Shown here: one piece after another, positions 34,600 through 42,942 of the stretch | How the letters are laid out: every line of letters begins with the position of its first letter | Position numbering within the stretch: the first letter of the stretch is position 1 | Position numbers and translations under genes: made by a program | The notes under the pieces: model-generated | Seen by the model: the letters and a program-made list of their open reading frames with translations, nothing else | Told to the model about the DNA's origin: nothing | The model's database searches: none | Assembly (NCBI GenBank): GCA_026707935.1 | Contig: JAPOVX010000153.1 | Coordinates: 9,971-73,970, forward strand | Direction: 5' to 3' | Source: Paracoccaceae bacterium | GTDB lineage: Bacteria > Pseudomonadota > Alphaproteobacteria > Rhodobacterales > Rhodobacteraceae | DNA length: 64,000 nucleotides

Positions 34600-36189
34600 A
34601 TGAGAATGATCCCCGGCACTCCGTTCGAAACGGGTAGCCACGCAGAAAAACGAATTTTCGAACGGCTTCGTCTTGCCTTTGACAATGGTTATACAGCCTT
34701 TCATTCGCTGAAACCAACGACGCATCCATACAAACAGTTTCCCGAGGTCGATTTTGTCATTGTCGGTCCAGAAGGGCTATTTGCGCTGGAAGTGAAGGGC
34801 GGCAAGGTCACGGTACAAAACGGCGACTGGCACTATCAGGATGGACATGGCAGCGAAAAGTTTCAGATGCAGGATCCTTTTCGCCAGGCGGCGACGGCCA
34901 TGCACGGGTTGACGGTGGATTTGAGAGAAAACCTGCCTGGTCATGTCCACAATGCCATGGCCACGGGATTTGGGGTCATTTTTCCTGATTGCAGATGGGA
35001 TACTCACAGTTCGGAATGGGACCGTGAAATGGTCGCCGATAGACGACGTTGCCGTGACCTCGGTCAGTGGCTTCGCCAGCTATTCGCGTATTGGAGACAA
35101 CGAGGTGGATCTCAGGAACTCCTGGACGACGACGCGTTGGCGACAGTCCGACGGTTCATTCGTCCAAACGTGGATGCTGACATCGAGTCCGTCGATCTAA
35201 AGGTACCATTACACCAACAAGTTGGTCAGGTTGAACGGCGGATTGAACGCTTGACCGCGGACCAGATGCGCATGGCAGATGTCGCACAGGCAAATTCGAG
35301 AGTGCTGTGTACGGGTGGTGCCGGAACCGGAAAGACGTATCTGGCTGAAAGGCTGGCCCAAAAATGGACCGATCAAGGTATGCAGGTAGCTCTGGTGTGC
35401 CGTTCACCGTGGTTAAGGCATCACCTCGCGTCGCGGTTGGCGATCCCCGGCCTTTCGGTATCACTCATTGATGGTATTTGCCTCGATTGCAGCAGGGCAG
35501 GGCTGGATCGTTTTGACGCGTTGATCGTCGACGAAGGGCAGGACCTGTTTGACATGGCCAGCATCGAAATCCTGGATCAGGTTTTGGCTGGTGGTCTGGA
35601 AAGTGGACGCTGGTGTTGGTTTTACGATCTCAACAATCAAGCACTCTCTGGAAATTTCGACACTAGTGCCAAGGAATTCCTGGAAGCGATCAATCCAGTT
35701 TGCATGCCTCTGAACATAAATTGTCGAAACACCAGGGTTATCCTTAAGTACGTGCAAGAAAGACTGGGCGCAGACATAGGCACACGTGGTGCTGGAGCAG
35801 GCCCGGATGTCCGGTATTGTATGGTTTCCAACCGGCAGGAGTCTGCTGAGCAGGTTTCGCGAGAGATCGTGGAGCTTGTTGATGTCGGGGGGCTTGCACC
35901 CGGTTCAGTCACAATTCTTTCCCCTTTTGATTACTTCGATTCATCTGTTTCCGAATTGCCAGTGGATACAGCGATTAAGATTGGGCAATTAGACGAGTTT
36001 TCCATTCGTAGAATGCCGGTCGATAAGGTAGGATTTGCCCGGATTGACGAATTCAAAGGACTCGAGAACGAAGCAATCATCGTCGTCGACCTTCCAGCCC
36101 CGGATGGGACCGACCGCGAATTGCCGAAACATTATGTTGCGATGACCCGAGCCCGCGCAGTTTTGTCAATTGTCCAGTTCGGGTCTTGA
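34600..36189 (+). CDS. NERD nuclease-domain SF1 helicase
   Basis: A 529-aa fusion. The N-terminal NERD domain (residues 10-130) has the PD-(D/E)xK-like core EVDFVIVGPEGLFALEVKGG with D51, E64 and K66 as candidate nuclease residues. The SF1 helicase part starts at about 215 (LTADQMRMADVAQ) with motif I TGGAGTGKTYLAERL (238-252), motif II IVDEGQD (309-315), CRN for motif IV, motif V EFKGLENEAIIVVD, and motif VI HYVAMTRARAVLSIV. NERD-helicase fusions are known from plasmids and defence islands and are thought to process DNA. This is the last gene of the operon; a second SF1 helicase lies two genes upstream. Confidence 0.85.
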   Translation: MRMIPGTPFETGSHAEKRIFERLRLAFDNGYTAFHSLKPTTHPYKQFPEVDFVIVGPEGLFALEVKGGKVTVQNGDWHYQDGHGSEKFQMQDPFRQAATAMHGLTVDLRENLPGHVHNAMATGFGVIFPDCRWDTHSSEWDREMVADRRRCRDLGQWLRQLFAYWRQRGGSQELLDDDALATVRRFIRPNVDADIESVDLKVPLHQQVGQVERRIERLTADQMRMADVAQANSRVLCTGGAGTGKTYLAERLAQKWTDQGMQVALVCRSPWLRHHLASRLAIPGLSVSLIDGICLDCSRAGLDRFDALIVDEGQDLFDMASIEILDQVLAGGLESGRWCWFYDLNNQALSGNFDTSAKEFLEAINPVCMPLNINCRNTRVILKYVQERLGADIGTRGAGAGPDVRYCMVSNRQESAEQVSREIVELVDVGGLAPGSVTILSPFDYFDSSVSELPVDTAIKIGQLDEFSIRRMPVDKVGFARIDEFKGLENEAIIVVDLPAPDGTDRELPKHYVAMTRARAVLSIVQFGS

Positions 36190-36555
36190 TTGCGACCCTG
36201 AATGACGGACCCCCAGTTCAAGCAAAGGACCATTTTGCGTTCGTCCAGTGTCTTTTTTTGCACAGGTAGCCCACGCCCTGTCTTGCTGGATCGACGTGAG
36301 TGTCATTGTAGACGTCCGCGACGTCCAGGGAATGTCCATCACGACATGGATCGAAGACTGGCTCGTATGCGGCATGGCGAAGGCGACCGGGATCATGGTA
36401 TGTCTGGAGCATTCCGAAATACGTCGAGGCGGCGCAATATTTGGCCGGACACGTCAGCATGGAGGCAACACGTCTTTTTTTTGCCGGGACAATCAGATTT
36501 CATTTGATGAATTCAAGCGGATCGGCATCGGGGAACAGCGGGAGGAACAAGGAAT
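36190..36555. other. Intergenic region, no gene seen
   Basis: A 366-base gap after the defence operon. Short overlapping frames show no protein pattern. No clear hairpin with a T-run was found. Confidence 0.5.
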
Positions 36556-37164
36556 ATGGCGGCACGGGTTAGACGCAGGGAAACCCATCAGGCTACCTAT
36601 CAGGATGTGCTCGACGCGCCGCCCCACAAGGTTGTCGAGGTGATCACCGGAACCCTCCACACCCATCCAAGGCCGGCAGCCCGCCATGCCTGGGCGAGTT
36701 CGATCCTCGGAGGTAGCCTCGTCAATCCGTTCAGCCGGGGCAGCGGCGGTCCCGGCGGTTGGTGGATTGTTTTCGAGCCGGAACTGCACCTGAACACAGA
36801 CATCGTGGTGCCTGACCTTTCTGGCTGGCGGCGCGAGACGATGCCCGAATACCCGGATGCGGCGTATTTCACGATCGCTCCGGACTGGGTTTGCGAAGTA
36901 CTCTCGCCATCCACGCGGCAGCTGGACCTGAGCGAAAAGCGGGACCTCTATTCACGCGAGGGCGTCCACCACCTCTGGTTGGTCGATCCCGATGCACGGA
37001 CGCTCGAAGCATTCGAATTAAGGGAGGGGCATTGGCTGCTGCTTGCCACTCTCGCCGATGATGCGACGGTCTCGCTGCCTCCCTTTGATGCCATCGCCTT
37101 CCCGCTCGACGCCCTTTGGCCAGATACAAGCAAGGACTCGGGTAAGGCAGATGACGGGACGTGA
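36556..37164 (+). CDS. Uma2 family endonuclease (DUF820)
   Basis: A 202-aa protein of the Uma2/DUF820 family, which has a PD-(D/E)xK nuclease fold. Expected elements are present: TYQDVLDAPPHKVVEVITG, the acidic VVPDLSGWRRE, the core WVCEVLSPSTRQLDLSEKRDLYSREGVHHLWLVDP with E and K candidates, and LEAFELREG. Length and order are typical. AAGGAAT precedes the ATG. It lies 366 bases after the NERD-helicase gene in the same direction. The natural role of Uma2 proteins is unknown; some multiply strongly in cyanobacteria. Being next to a defence operon is suggestive but not proof of a link. Confidence 0.85.
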   Translation: MAARVRRRETHQATYQDVLDAPPHKVVEVITGTLHTHPRPAARHAWASSILGGSLVNPFSRGSGGPGGWWIVFEPELHLNTDIVVPDLSGWRRETMPEYPDAAYFTIAPDWVCEVLSPSTRQLDLSEKRDLYSREGVHHLWLVDPDARTLEAFELREGHWLLLATLADDATVSLPPFDAIAFPLDALWPDTSKDSGKADDGT

Positions 37165-37677
37165 TGCCATTGATCGTGTTTCTGCGCCAACCCGGTTGCA
37201 AGAGGCGCACTGGCCCCGAACAAGAAGATGCTCTCGGTCAGGCCGGCATGTGCAATCAAGACCTGCGGCGGATGGTTGCCTTTTTCCTCCACGGTGTATC
37301 CGGAGAGCCTTTCAGCAGCCCAAACGAGCCAAACAAGCCCAACAAGCACGGAATGCATTAGCAGAGTTGTTTTTCTGAATGGATTGTCGGGTGGCGTGTC
37401 AGACTTCCCTGTTTGAACTGACGCCGAATTCCCTAGAAAACGGAAAAGCCCGGGTAGTCAGCGGCGTTCTTCTATCCGGGGCCGCCAATATACAGAAGGA
37501 CAACCAACAACCATGCGTCGTTGAGGTTTCTGGCCGTAAAAATGTTGAACCGAAGTTGTCCGGACATCAGGTCGAAAAAGTGAAAACAGCTGCCCCCTGA
37601 CCCGGATCGAATCGTCCGAGAGCGATCTTGACGAGATCGGTTGAACGGATAATCGTGCCCGAAGATGGCGGATGTGA
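37165..37677. other. Intergenic region, no convincing gene
   Basis: About 513 bases. It contains a short low-complexity run of CCAAAC/CCAACA units near 37320-37350. A minus-strand frame beginning MHSVLVGLVWLVW is open but is largely this repeat plus antisense of the Uma2 gene, and has no ribosome-binding site. I assign nothing here except the presumed glpD promoter. Confidence 0.5.
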
Positions 37678-37683
37678 GTGACG

Positions 37684-39288
37684 ATGATGGCAGGCAACCC
37701 TTCAGGCTTTGACCTGTTTATCATCGGTGGCGGCATCAATGGCTGTGGGATCGCGAGGGACGCCGCCGGCCGTGGCCTTTCGGTTGGCCTTGCCGAGATG
37801 AACGACTTGGCATCCGGCACATCCAGCGCTTCGACAAAGCTGATCCATGGCGGATTGCGCTACCTCGAGTACTTCGAGTTCCGGTTGGTACGGGAATCCC
37901 TGCGAGAGCGGGAAGTGCTGCTCCGGATGAGCCCGCACATCGCCCGCCCCATGCGATTCGTGCTTCCCTGCCGGAACGACATGCATTTTGCGGGCGGTAC
38001 GCCGGCTTCACGGTTTCTGGGCGCTGTCATGCCATGGACGCGCCACCGACGGCCGGATTGGGTGATCCGGCTGGGTCTGTTCCTCTACGATCACCTCGGA
38101 GGCCGCAAGATCCTCCCCGGCACCAGGACCCTCGACCTGTCCCGGGACCCTGCCGGTGAGCCGCTCAAGGCAGGATACCTGAAAGCCTACGAGTACTCGG
38201 ACTGCTGGGTGGAAGACGCGCGGCTGGTGGTTCTGAATGCGCGTGACGCCGCTGCCCGGGGAGCGGAAGTCATGCCACGGACGCGGGTTGTCAGCGTGCG
38301 GCGCGAAGGCGGGTTCTGGCAGATCGGCCTCAAGTCCGGCGATCTCCAATGGCAGGTTCAGGCCCGTATGCTGGTCAATGCCGGCGGTCCCTGGGTTGGC
38401 GAGATCAACCGCGATATTCTCGGGTCGGACAGTTGCAAGACCGTGCGGCTGGTTCGTGGCAGCCATATCGTGACCCGCCGGCTTTACACCCACGACCGGT
38501 GTTATTTCTTCCAGGGCGGTGACGGACGGATCATATTCCTGATCCCATTCGAGGATGACTTCACCCTGATCGGCACCACCGAAGAGGAGCACGCCACGCC
38601 GGAGAATCCGCCGACCTGCACGGAAGAGGAGACGCGGTATCTGCTCGACTTCGTATCTCAGTACCTGAAGCGTCCGGTGACAAGCGACGAAATTGTCTGG
38701 AATTATTCCGGCCTGAGGCCGCTCTATGACGACGGCACCAGATCAGCGACCGCGGCAACGCGGGATTACGTGCTGAAAACCGACGATGCGGGTGGCGTGC
38801 CGCTGCTCACCGTCATCGGAGGCAAGATCAGCACCTATCGGAAACTCGCGGAAGCCGCTCTCGGCGAGATTGCTCCCAGGCTGGGAAACACTGCGGGACC
38901 CTGGACCGCAAATGCGCATCTGCCGGGAGGGGACTTTCCCGTAGATGGCGCTTCCTCGCTCGTTGACGACCTCTGCCGCGACTACGGATTTCTGGACATA
39001 TTCTGGGCCCGCCGCCTGGTGCGAACCTATGGAACCGATGCGCGTCGCATTCTCGGACAGGCGCAGGGCTCTGTTGACCTCGGCCAGGATTTCGGCGCAA
39101 CGATCACCGCTGCCGAACTTCTCTGGGCGGTGCAAAGGGAGTGGGTTCAATGTGCCGAGGATTTCCTTTGGCGTCGCACCCGGCTTGGCCTCCGTCTCTC
39201 CGGGCAAGAACTCGAAAAAGCCGATGCTTTCATTCGTCAGGCCCGTGCGGAGTTGCCGGAGATGAGCCCGGTTCTGCCGGATGAATGA
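37684..39288 (+). CDS. glpD: Aerobic glycerol-3-phosphate dehydrogenase
   Basis: A 534-aa FAD enzyme. The FAD-binding start is LFIIGGGINGCGIARDAAGRG, followed by the family signature SGTSSASTKLIHGGLRYLEYFEFRLVRESLRER. Later blocks FLIPFEDDFTLIGTTEEEH, VWNYSGLRPLYDDG and VIGGKISTYRKLAE are diagnostic. The C-terminal domain has LLWAVQREWVQCAEDFLWRRTRLGL. It oxidises glycerol 3-phosphate to dihydroxyacetone phosphate at the membrane and passes electrons to quinone. I use the ATG at 37684; an overlapping GTG (37678) and ATG (37687) are alternatives. No other glp gene is adjacent. Confidence 0.95.
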   Translation: MMAGNPSGFDLFIIGGGINGCGIARDAAGRGLSVGLAEMNDLASGTSSASTKLIHGGLRYLEYFEFRLVRESLREREVLLRMSPHIARPMRFVLPCRNDMHFAGGTPASRFLGAVMPWTRHRRPDWVIRLGLFLYDHLGGRKILPGTRTLDLSRDPAGEPLKAGYLKAYEYSDCWVEDARLVVLNARDAAARGAEVMPRTRVVSVRREGGFWQIGLKSGDLQWQVQARMLVNAGGPWVGEINRDILGSDSCKTVRLVRGSHIVTRRLYTHDRCYFFQGGDGRIIFLIPFEDDFTLIGTTEEEHATPENPPTCTEEETRYLLDFVSQYLKRPVTSDEIVWNYSGLRPLYDDGTRSATAATRDYVLKTDDAGGVPLLTVIGGKISTYRKLAEAALGEIAPRLGNTAGPWTANAHLPGGDFPVDGASSLVDDLCRDYGFLDIFWARRLVRTYGTDARRILGQAQGSVDLGQDFGATITAAELLWAVQREWVQCAEDFLWRRTRLGLRLSGQELEKADAFIRQARAELPEMSPVLPDE

Positions 39289-39326
39289 CGGAAACGTCCG
39301 GCTTCAGCAAGGTGTCGGACCGCCCG

Positions 39327-40724
39327 TTACCGGGCAAAGCGATCAAGGATCCGTACCCAGGACCGCGTTCCGTGCACATAGCTCGACAGATCATATTTCT
39401 CGTTCGGTGCATGAACCCGGTTGTCGAAGCGCGCGAAGCCCACCAGCAGCGGATCGAGCCCGAGCCGATTGCGGAACTCCGCCAGGATCGGGATCGAGCC
39501 CCCGGTGCCGGCAATCGCCGCCTTGCCCCATTCGTCCCGAAGCGCTTCCAACGCCTTGTGCAGCATCGGGCTGTCCACCGGCATCGCGACAGGGGAGGCG
39601 CGGCCCAGAGCGGTGAACTCCACGCTGCAATCGGGCGGCAGTTGGGCACGGATGTGATCCCGCAAGGCCGCGCGGACGGTTTCGGGATCCTGGTCGGGAA
39701 CGAGGCGATAGCTGACCTTTGCGTGGGCCCTGCCGGGGATCACTGATTTGAACCCCTCGCCGCTGTAGCCGCCCCAGAAGCCGTGCACCTCGAAACACGG
39801 CCGGGACCAGCACTGTTCCAGAACCGAGCGGTCCGTCTCGCCCGCAGGAACCGATAGGCCAACGCCGCCCAGAAATCCCGCATCGTCGAACGGCAGCGCG
39901 GTCCAGCTGGCGCGGACGTCTTCGGGCAGTTCGCGCACGTCGTCGTAGAAGCCCGCGACGGCCACCGAACCGTCGGGTGCGCGACAGCTTGCCAGCACAT
40001 CCGCCATGACCTGCAGGGCATTGCGCGCGGCGCCGCCGAAAATGCCGGCGTGCAGGTCTCGGTTGGCCGCGGTGATCGTGAACTCCTCTGCCGTCACTCC
40101 GCGCATCATCGTGGTGATTGCCGGCGTGTCGTGGTCCCACATGTCGGTGTCGCAAACCACGGCCACATCGGCGCTCAACTCGTCCGCCGTCGCTTCCATG
40201 AAGGGACCCAGCGAGGGGCTGGCGATCTCCTCCTCGCCTTCCAGCAGCACAGTCACCCGGCACGGCAGCACGCCGGCCGCGGCCTTCCAGGCCCGGCACG
40301 CCTCGATGAAGGTCATGAAGGCCCCCTTGTCGTCCGAGGCACCGCGCCCGGTGATCCAGGTCTCACCATCCGGCTGCTTCACCAGCGTGGGCGCGAAGGG
40401 GTCCAAATCCCACATGTCCAAAGGAACGGCGGGCTGGACGTCATAGTGGCCATAGAACAGAACATGAGGGGCACCGTCGGGCGCGCTGGAGTCGTGACCA
40501 AGAACCATCGGGTGGCCCCGGGTGTCACGGACCGAGGCGTCGAAGCCCATCGACGACAGGTCCGCTGCCAGCCATTCCGCCGCGCGCCGCACGTCGGGCG
40601 CACGGGCGGTTTCGGCCGAGATCGAGGGGATCGCGACCAGTTCCAGCAGCCGGGCAAGGCCGGCATCGACGCCGGCGTCAGCGGCTGCGAGCGCGGCATC
40701 GAGGCGGGATGTTGCGTCACTCAT
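39327..40724 (-). CDS. M20-family metallopeptidase (dipeptidase/deacylase)
   Basis: A 465-aa M20 (ArgE/DapE/ACY1) hydrolase. Metal-site motifs are visible: LFYGHYDVQPA near residue 91, TGRGASDDKG near 123, LEGEEEIASPSLG near 158, VCDTDMWDH near 187, and the terminal NRVHAPNEKYDL His. It also has the dimerisation lid between residues 200 and 330. Such enzymes remove the terminal residue from dipeptides or acylated amino acids using two zinc ions. It lies directly downstream of a decayed amidohydrolase and the polyamine-type ABC operon and may process the imported amide. Codon use is as in the neighbours. Confidence 0.88.
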   Translation of the reverse strand: MSDATSRLDAALAAADAGVDAGLARLLELVAIPSISAETARAPDVRRAAEWLAADLSSMGFDASVRDTRGHPMVLGHDSSAPDGAPHVLFYGHYDVQPAVPLDMWDLDPFAPTLVKQPDGETWITGRGASDDKGAFMTFIEACRAWKAAAGVLPCRVTVLLEGEEEIASPSLGPFMEATADELSADVAVVCDTDMWDHDTPAITTMMRGVTAEEFTITAANRDLHAGIFGGAARNALQVMADVLASCRAPDGSVAVAGFYDDVRELPEDVRASWTALPFDDAGFLGGVGLSVPAGETDRSVLEQCWSRPCFEVHGFWGGYSGEGFKSVIPGRAHAKVSYRLVPDQDPETVRAALRDHIRAQLPPDCSVEFTALGRASPVAMPVDSPMLHKALEALRDEWGKAAIAGTGGSIPILAEFRNRLGLDPLLVGFARFDNRVHAPNEKYDLSSYVHGTRSWVRILDRFAR

Positions 40725-40759
40725 GGTATTTTTTCCTTCCGATGTTGGTTTGCGGTGTT

Positions 40760-41096
40760 GTGGACCGTGCCCACTTCGGCCTCGAATAGTACATGTCGGT
40801 AAACGTCGTAACGCCGGTGTGAATCGATTCCCGGGCGGCCAGCGCCGTTCTTATGTGCATCGTCTTTGGCGTGACAATCTTCCGGACCAACGGCGGAAGG
40901 TCGCGGAACATGCGGTCGGTCATGTCCTCGCCCGGACGGTGGAACAGGGTCTTGGGCATAAGGGCATACGCGTTGACCATGCCGGGCATCACGATTTCGC
41001 CGAGGCCACCAGTGGCCTGTCGTTTGGCGCGCGGACGACAGGCATACCGGGGGTGCAGGCCAGAAACGCGGCGTTGCGGACCGTCACGTCCGTCAT
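40760..41096 (-). pseudogene. Truncated amidohydrolase (TRZ/ATZ type)
   Basis: The start ATG at 41096 overlaps the ABC ATPase stop (ATGA). It begins MTDVTVRNAAFLACTPGMPV, as in TRZ/ATZ-family amidohydrolases, but hits a stop after about 36 codons. Homology resumes in another frame with EIVMPGMVNAYALMPKTLF and ESIHTGVTTFTDMYY, then ends near 40790. The metal-binding HxH is replaced (NAYALM) and the whole catalytic C-terminal part is absent. It was once the gene after the ABC ATPase. Confidence 0.75.
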
Positions 41097-42157
41097 GGGG
41101 CCGCCTCGAGGGCGAGAATGCTGCATTGTTCGGGCTCCGGAACCAGGCGTACGGTCTCGCCGGCGGCTCTCGGCTGGCCAAGCGGGCCGGAAGTGACGAG
41201 ATGGCCAGCGGGCGTCTCTGTCTGGTAGTGATACGCACGGCCCACATAGGTGCGCAGGCCCAGGCGGGCCGGGATACCGCGATTGCCTTGCGACACCCGC
41301 AGGCCGTCGGGGCGCGTGGCCAGGATGAACTGGTCGGGGATCGGGCCGAAGTCGTCTTCGGACAGCGTCATGTCGATGCCGCCCTCGCCTTTGGCGGTGA
41401 TAAGGCCGGCGTCACGTGCAGTGATGGTCAGGGCGATCAGGTTCTCGAATCCGACGAAACGGGCGACGAAAGCGTTGGCGGGACGGCTGTACAGAATCTC
41501 CGGGCGGTCGAACTGGCGGATGCGGCCGGCCTCCATGATCGCCACGCGGTCGGAGATCGAGAACGCTTCCTCCTGGTCGTGGGTGACGAAGATCGCTGTC
41601 GTCCGGTTGGCGCGCTGCAATTCGCGGATTTCGACCCGCATCTCGACGCGCAGCCTGGCGTCGAGGTTCGACAACGGCTCGTCGAACATCAGAAGTGCCG
41701 GCTCAATCACCAGGGCGCGTGCGAGGGCGACCCGCTGCCGCTGACCGCCAGACAGCGCGCTTGGCAGTCGCCTGGCCAGGGCGGACAGGCCAACGCGGTC
41801 CAGCATCTCGTCCGCTTTGCGCCCCCGCACAGCCGCACCCAGCCCGCGCTGTTTCAGCCCGAATGCCACGTTGTCGCGCACGGTCAGATGCGGGAACAGT
41901 GCATAGTTCTGGAACACCAGGCCGATGTTGCGCTTGTGCGCCAGCACGCGGGTCAGGTCGGTCTCGCCGAGGTGGATCGTGCCCGCGGTGGGCTGCAGGA
42001 ATCCCGCCACGAGGCGAAGGGTCGTCGTCTTGCCACAACCCGAGGCACCCAATAGCGTCACCAGTTCTCCCGCGCCAACGTCCAGCGACAGGTCGTCGAG
42101 AACCTTGGTGGCGCCATAGTGCGCGGTGAGGCTTCGAAGAGTCAGCGGACTGGTCAT
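41093..42157 (-). CDS. ABC transporter ATP-binding protein (PotA-like)
   Basis: A 354-aa importer ATPase with Walker A LLGASGCGKTTTLRL, Q-loop GLVFQNYALFPHLTVRDNVAFGL, signature LSGGQRQRVALARAL, Walker B LLMFDEPLSNLD and a C-terminal TOBE regulatory domain (residues 270-350). The N-terminal part and length match the spermidine/putrescine, Fe3+ and sulfate transporter subfamily. It energises the two permeases encoded upstream. Its start overlaps the second permease stop by ATGA. Confidence 0.92.
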   Translation of the reverse strand: MTSPLTLRSLTAHYGATKVLDDLSLDVGAGELVTLLGASGCGKTTTLRLVAGFLQPTAGTIHLGETDLTRVLAHKRNIGLVFQNYALFPHLTVRDNVAFGLKQRGLGAAVRGRKADEMLDRVGLSALARRLPSALSGGQRQRVALARALVIEPALLMFDEPLSNLDARLRVEMRVEIRELQRANRTTAIFVTHDQEEAFSISDRVAIMEAGRIRQFDRPEILYSRPANAFVARFVGFENLIALTITARDAGLITAKGEGGIDMTLSEDDFGPIPDQFILATRPDGLRVSQGNRGIPARLGLRTYVGRAYHYQTETPAGHLVTSGPLGQPRAAGETVRLVPEPEQCSILALEAAP

Positions 42158-42942
42158 TTGGTGAGGAATGTCAGGCCGAGCGTACGCTCGACCACCGCCA
42201 TGACGACGACGGTCAGCACCATCAGCAGGACCGAGACCGAGGCGATCACGGGGTCGAAGAATTGCTCGACATGGGCAAGGATCTGGATCGGCAGGGTGGA
42301 AATGCCCGGCCCGGTCAGGAACAGCGATACCGACACGTCGTTGATCGATGTGATGAGCGCCAGGAAAATTGCCGCGATGACGCCCGCTTTTACATTGGGC
42401 AGGACGATGGTGAAGAAAGTCTTGACCGGAGGGCTGCCGAGGCTGACGGCCGCCTCTTCAATGGAAAAGTCGAACGAGGCGAGAGAGGCCGAGATCACCC
42501 GCACCGCATAGGGCAGGACCAGAAGCGTATGGCCGATGATCAGCGTCGAGACCACCGGCAGTCCCGCACCCACCTGGATCGAACGCAACAGCGAGAATCC
42601 CAGCACGATTTCGGGGATCAGCACCGGCAGGACGAACAGCGTCGACAGCCAGCCTGGCAACTGCACCCGGTAACGGTTCAGCGCATAGGCCGCCGGAATT
42701 CCGATCATGAGGGCGCAGGTGGTCGAAATGGCTGCGACCTGAAAGCTCGTCACCATGGTGCGGCGGAAGGCTGACATCTCGAAAATGCGCTCGAACCAGT
42801 GCAGTGTCAGCCCCTGCGGCGGGAAGGTCAGATAGCCGGTATTCGACAAGGCGGCACCGATCACGATGACCAACGGCCACATCAGAAAGAAATAGACGAG
42901 GACCGTGAATGCGATCAGCGTCGGATGAAGGCGCCTCGTCAT
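42154..42942 (-). CDS. ABC transporter permease (PotC-like)
   Basis: A 262-aa inner-membrane permease with about six helices. The EAA loop is ISASLASFDFSIEEAAVSLGSPPVKTFFTIVLPNVKAGV, the contact site for the ATPase. The N-terminal hydrophobic run (LIAFTVLVYFFLMWPLVIVIG) anchors it. Size and EAA motif fit the PotC/CysW class. Overlaps at both ends (ATGA with both neighbours) show translational coupling. Confidence 0.9.
   Translation of the reverse strand: MTRRLHPTLIAFTVLVYFFLMWPLVIVIGAALSNTGYLTFPPQGLTLHWFERIFEMSAFRRTMVTSFQVAAISTTCALMIGIPAAYALNRYRVQLPGWLSTLFVLPVLIPEIVLGFSLLRSIQVGAGLPVVSTLIIGHTLLVLPYAVRVISASLASFDFSIEEAAVSLGSPPVKTFFTIVLPNVKAGVIAAIFLALITSINDVSVSLFLTGPGISTLPIQILAHVEQFFDPVIASVSVLLMVLTVVVMAVVERTLGLTFLTK

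Noticed and set aside
36948..37358. Minus-strand frame starting MHSVLVGLVWLVW as a possible membrane protein
   Set aside because: The hydrophobic start comes from a low-complexity CCAAAC/CCAACA run, the rest is antisense of the Uma2 gene, and there is no ribosome-binding site.
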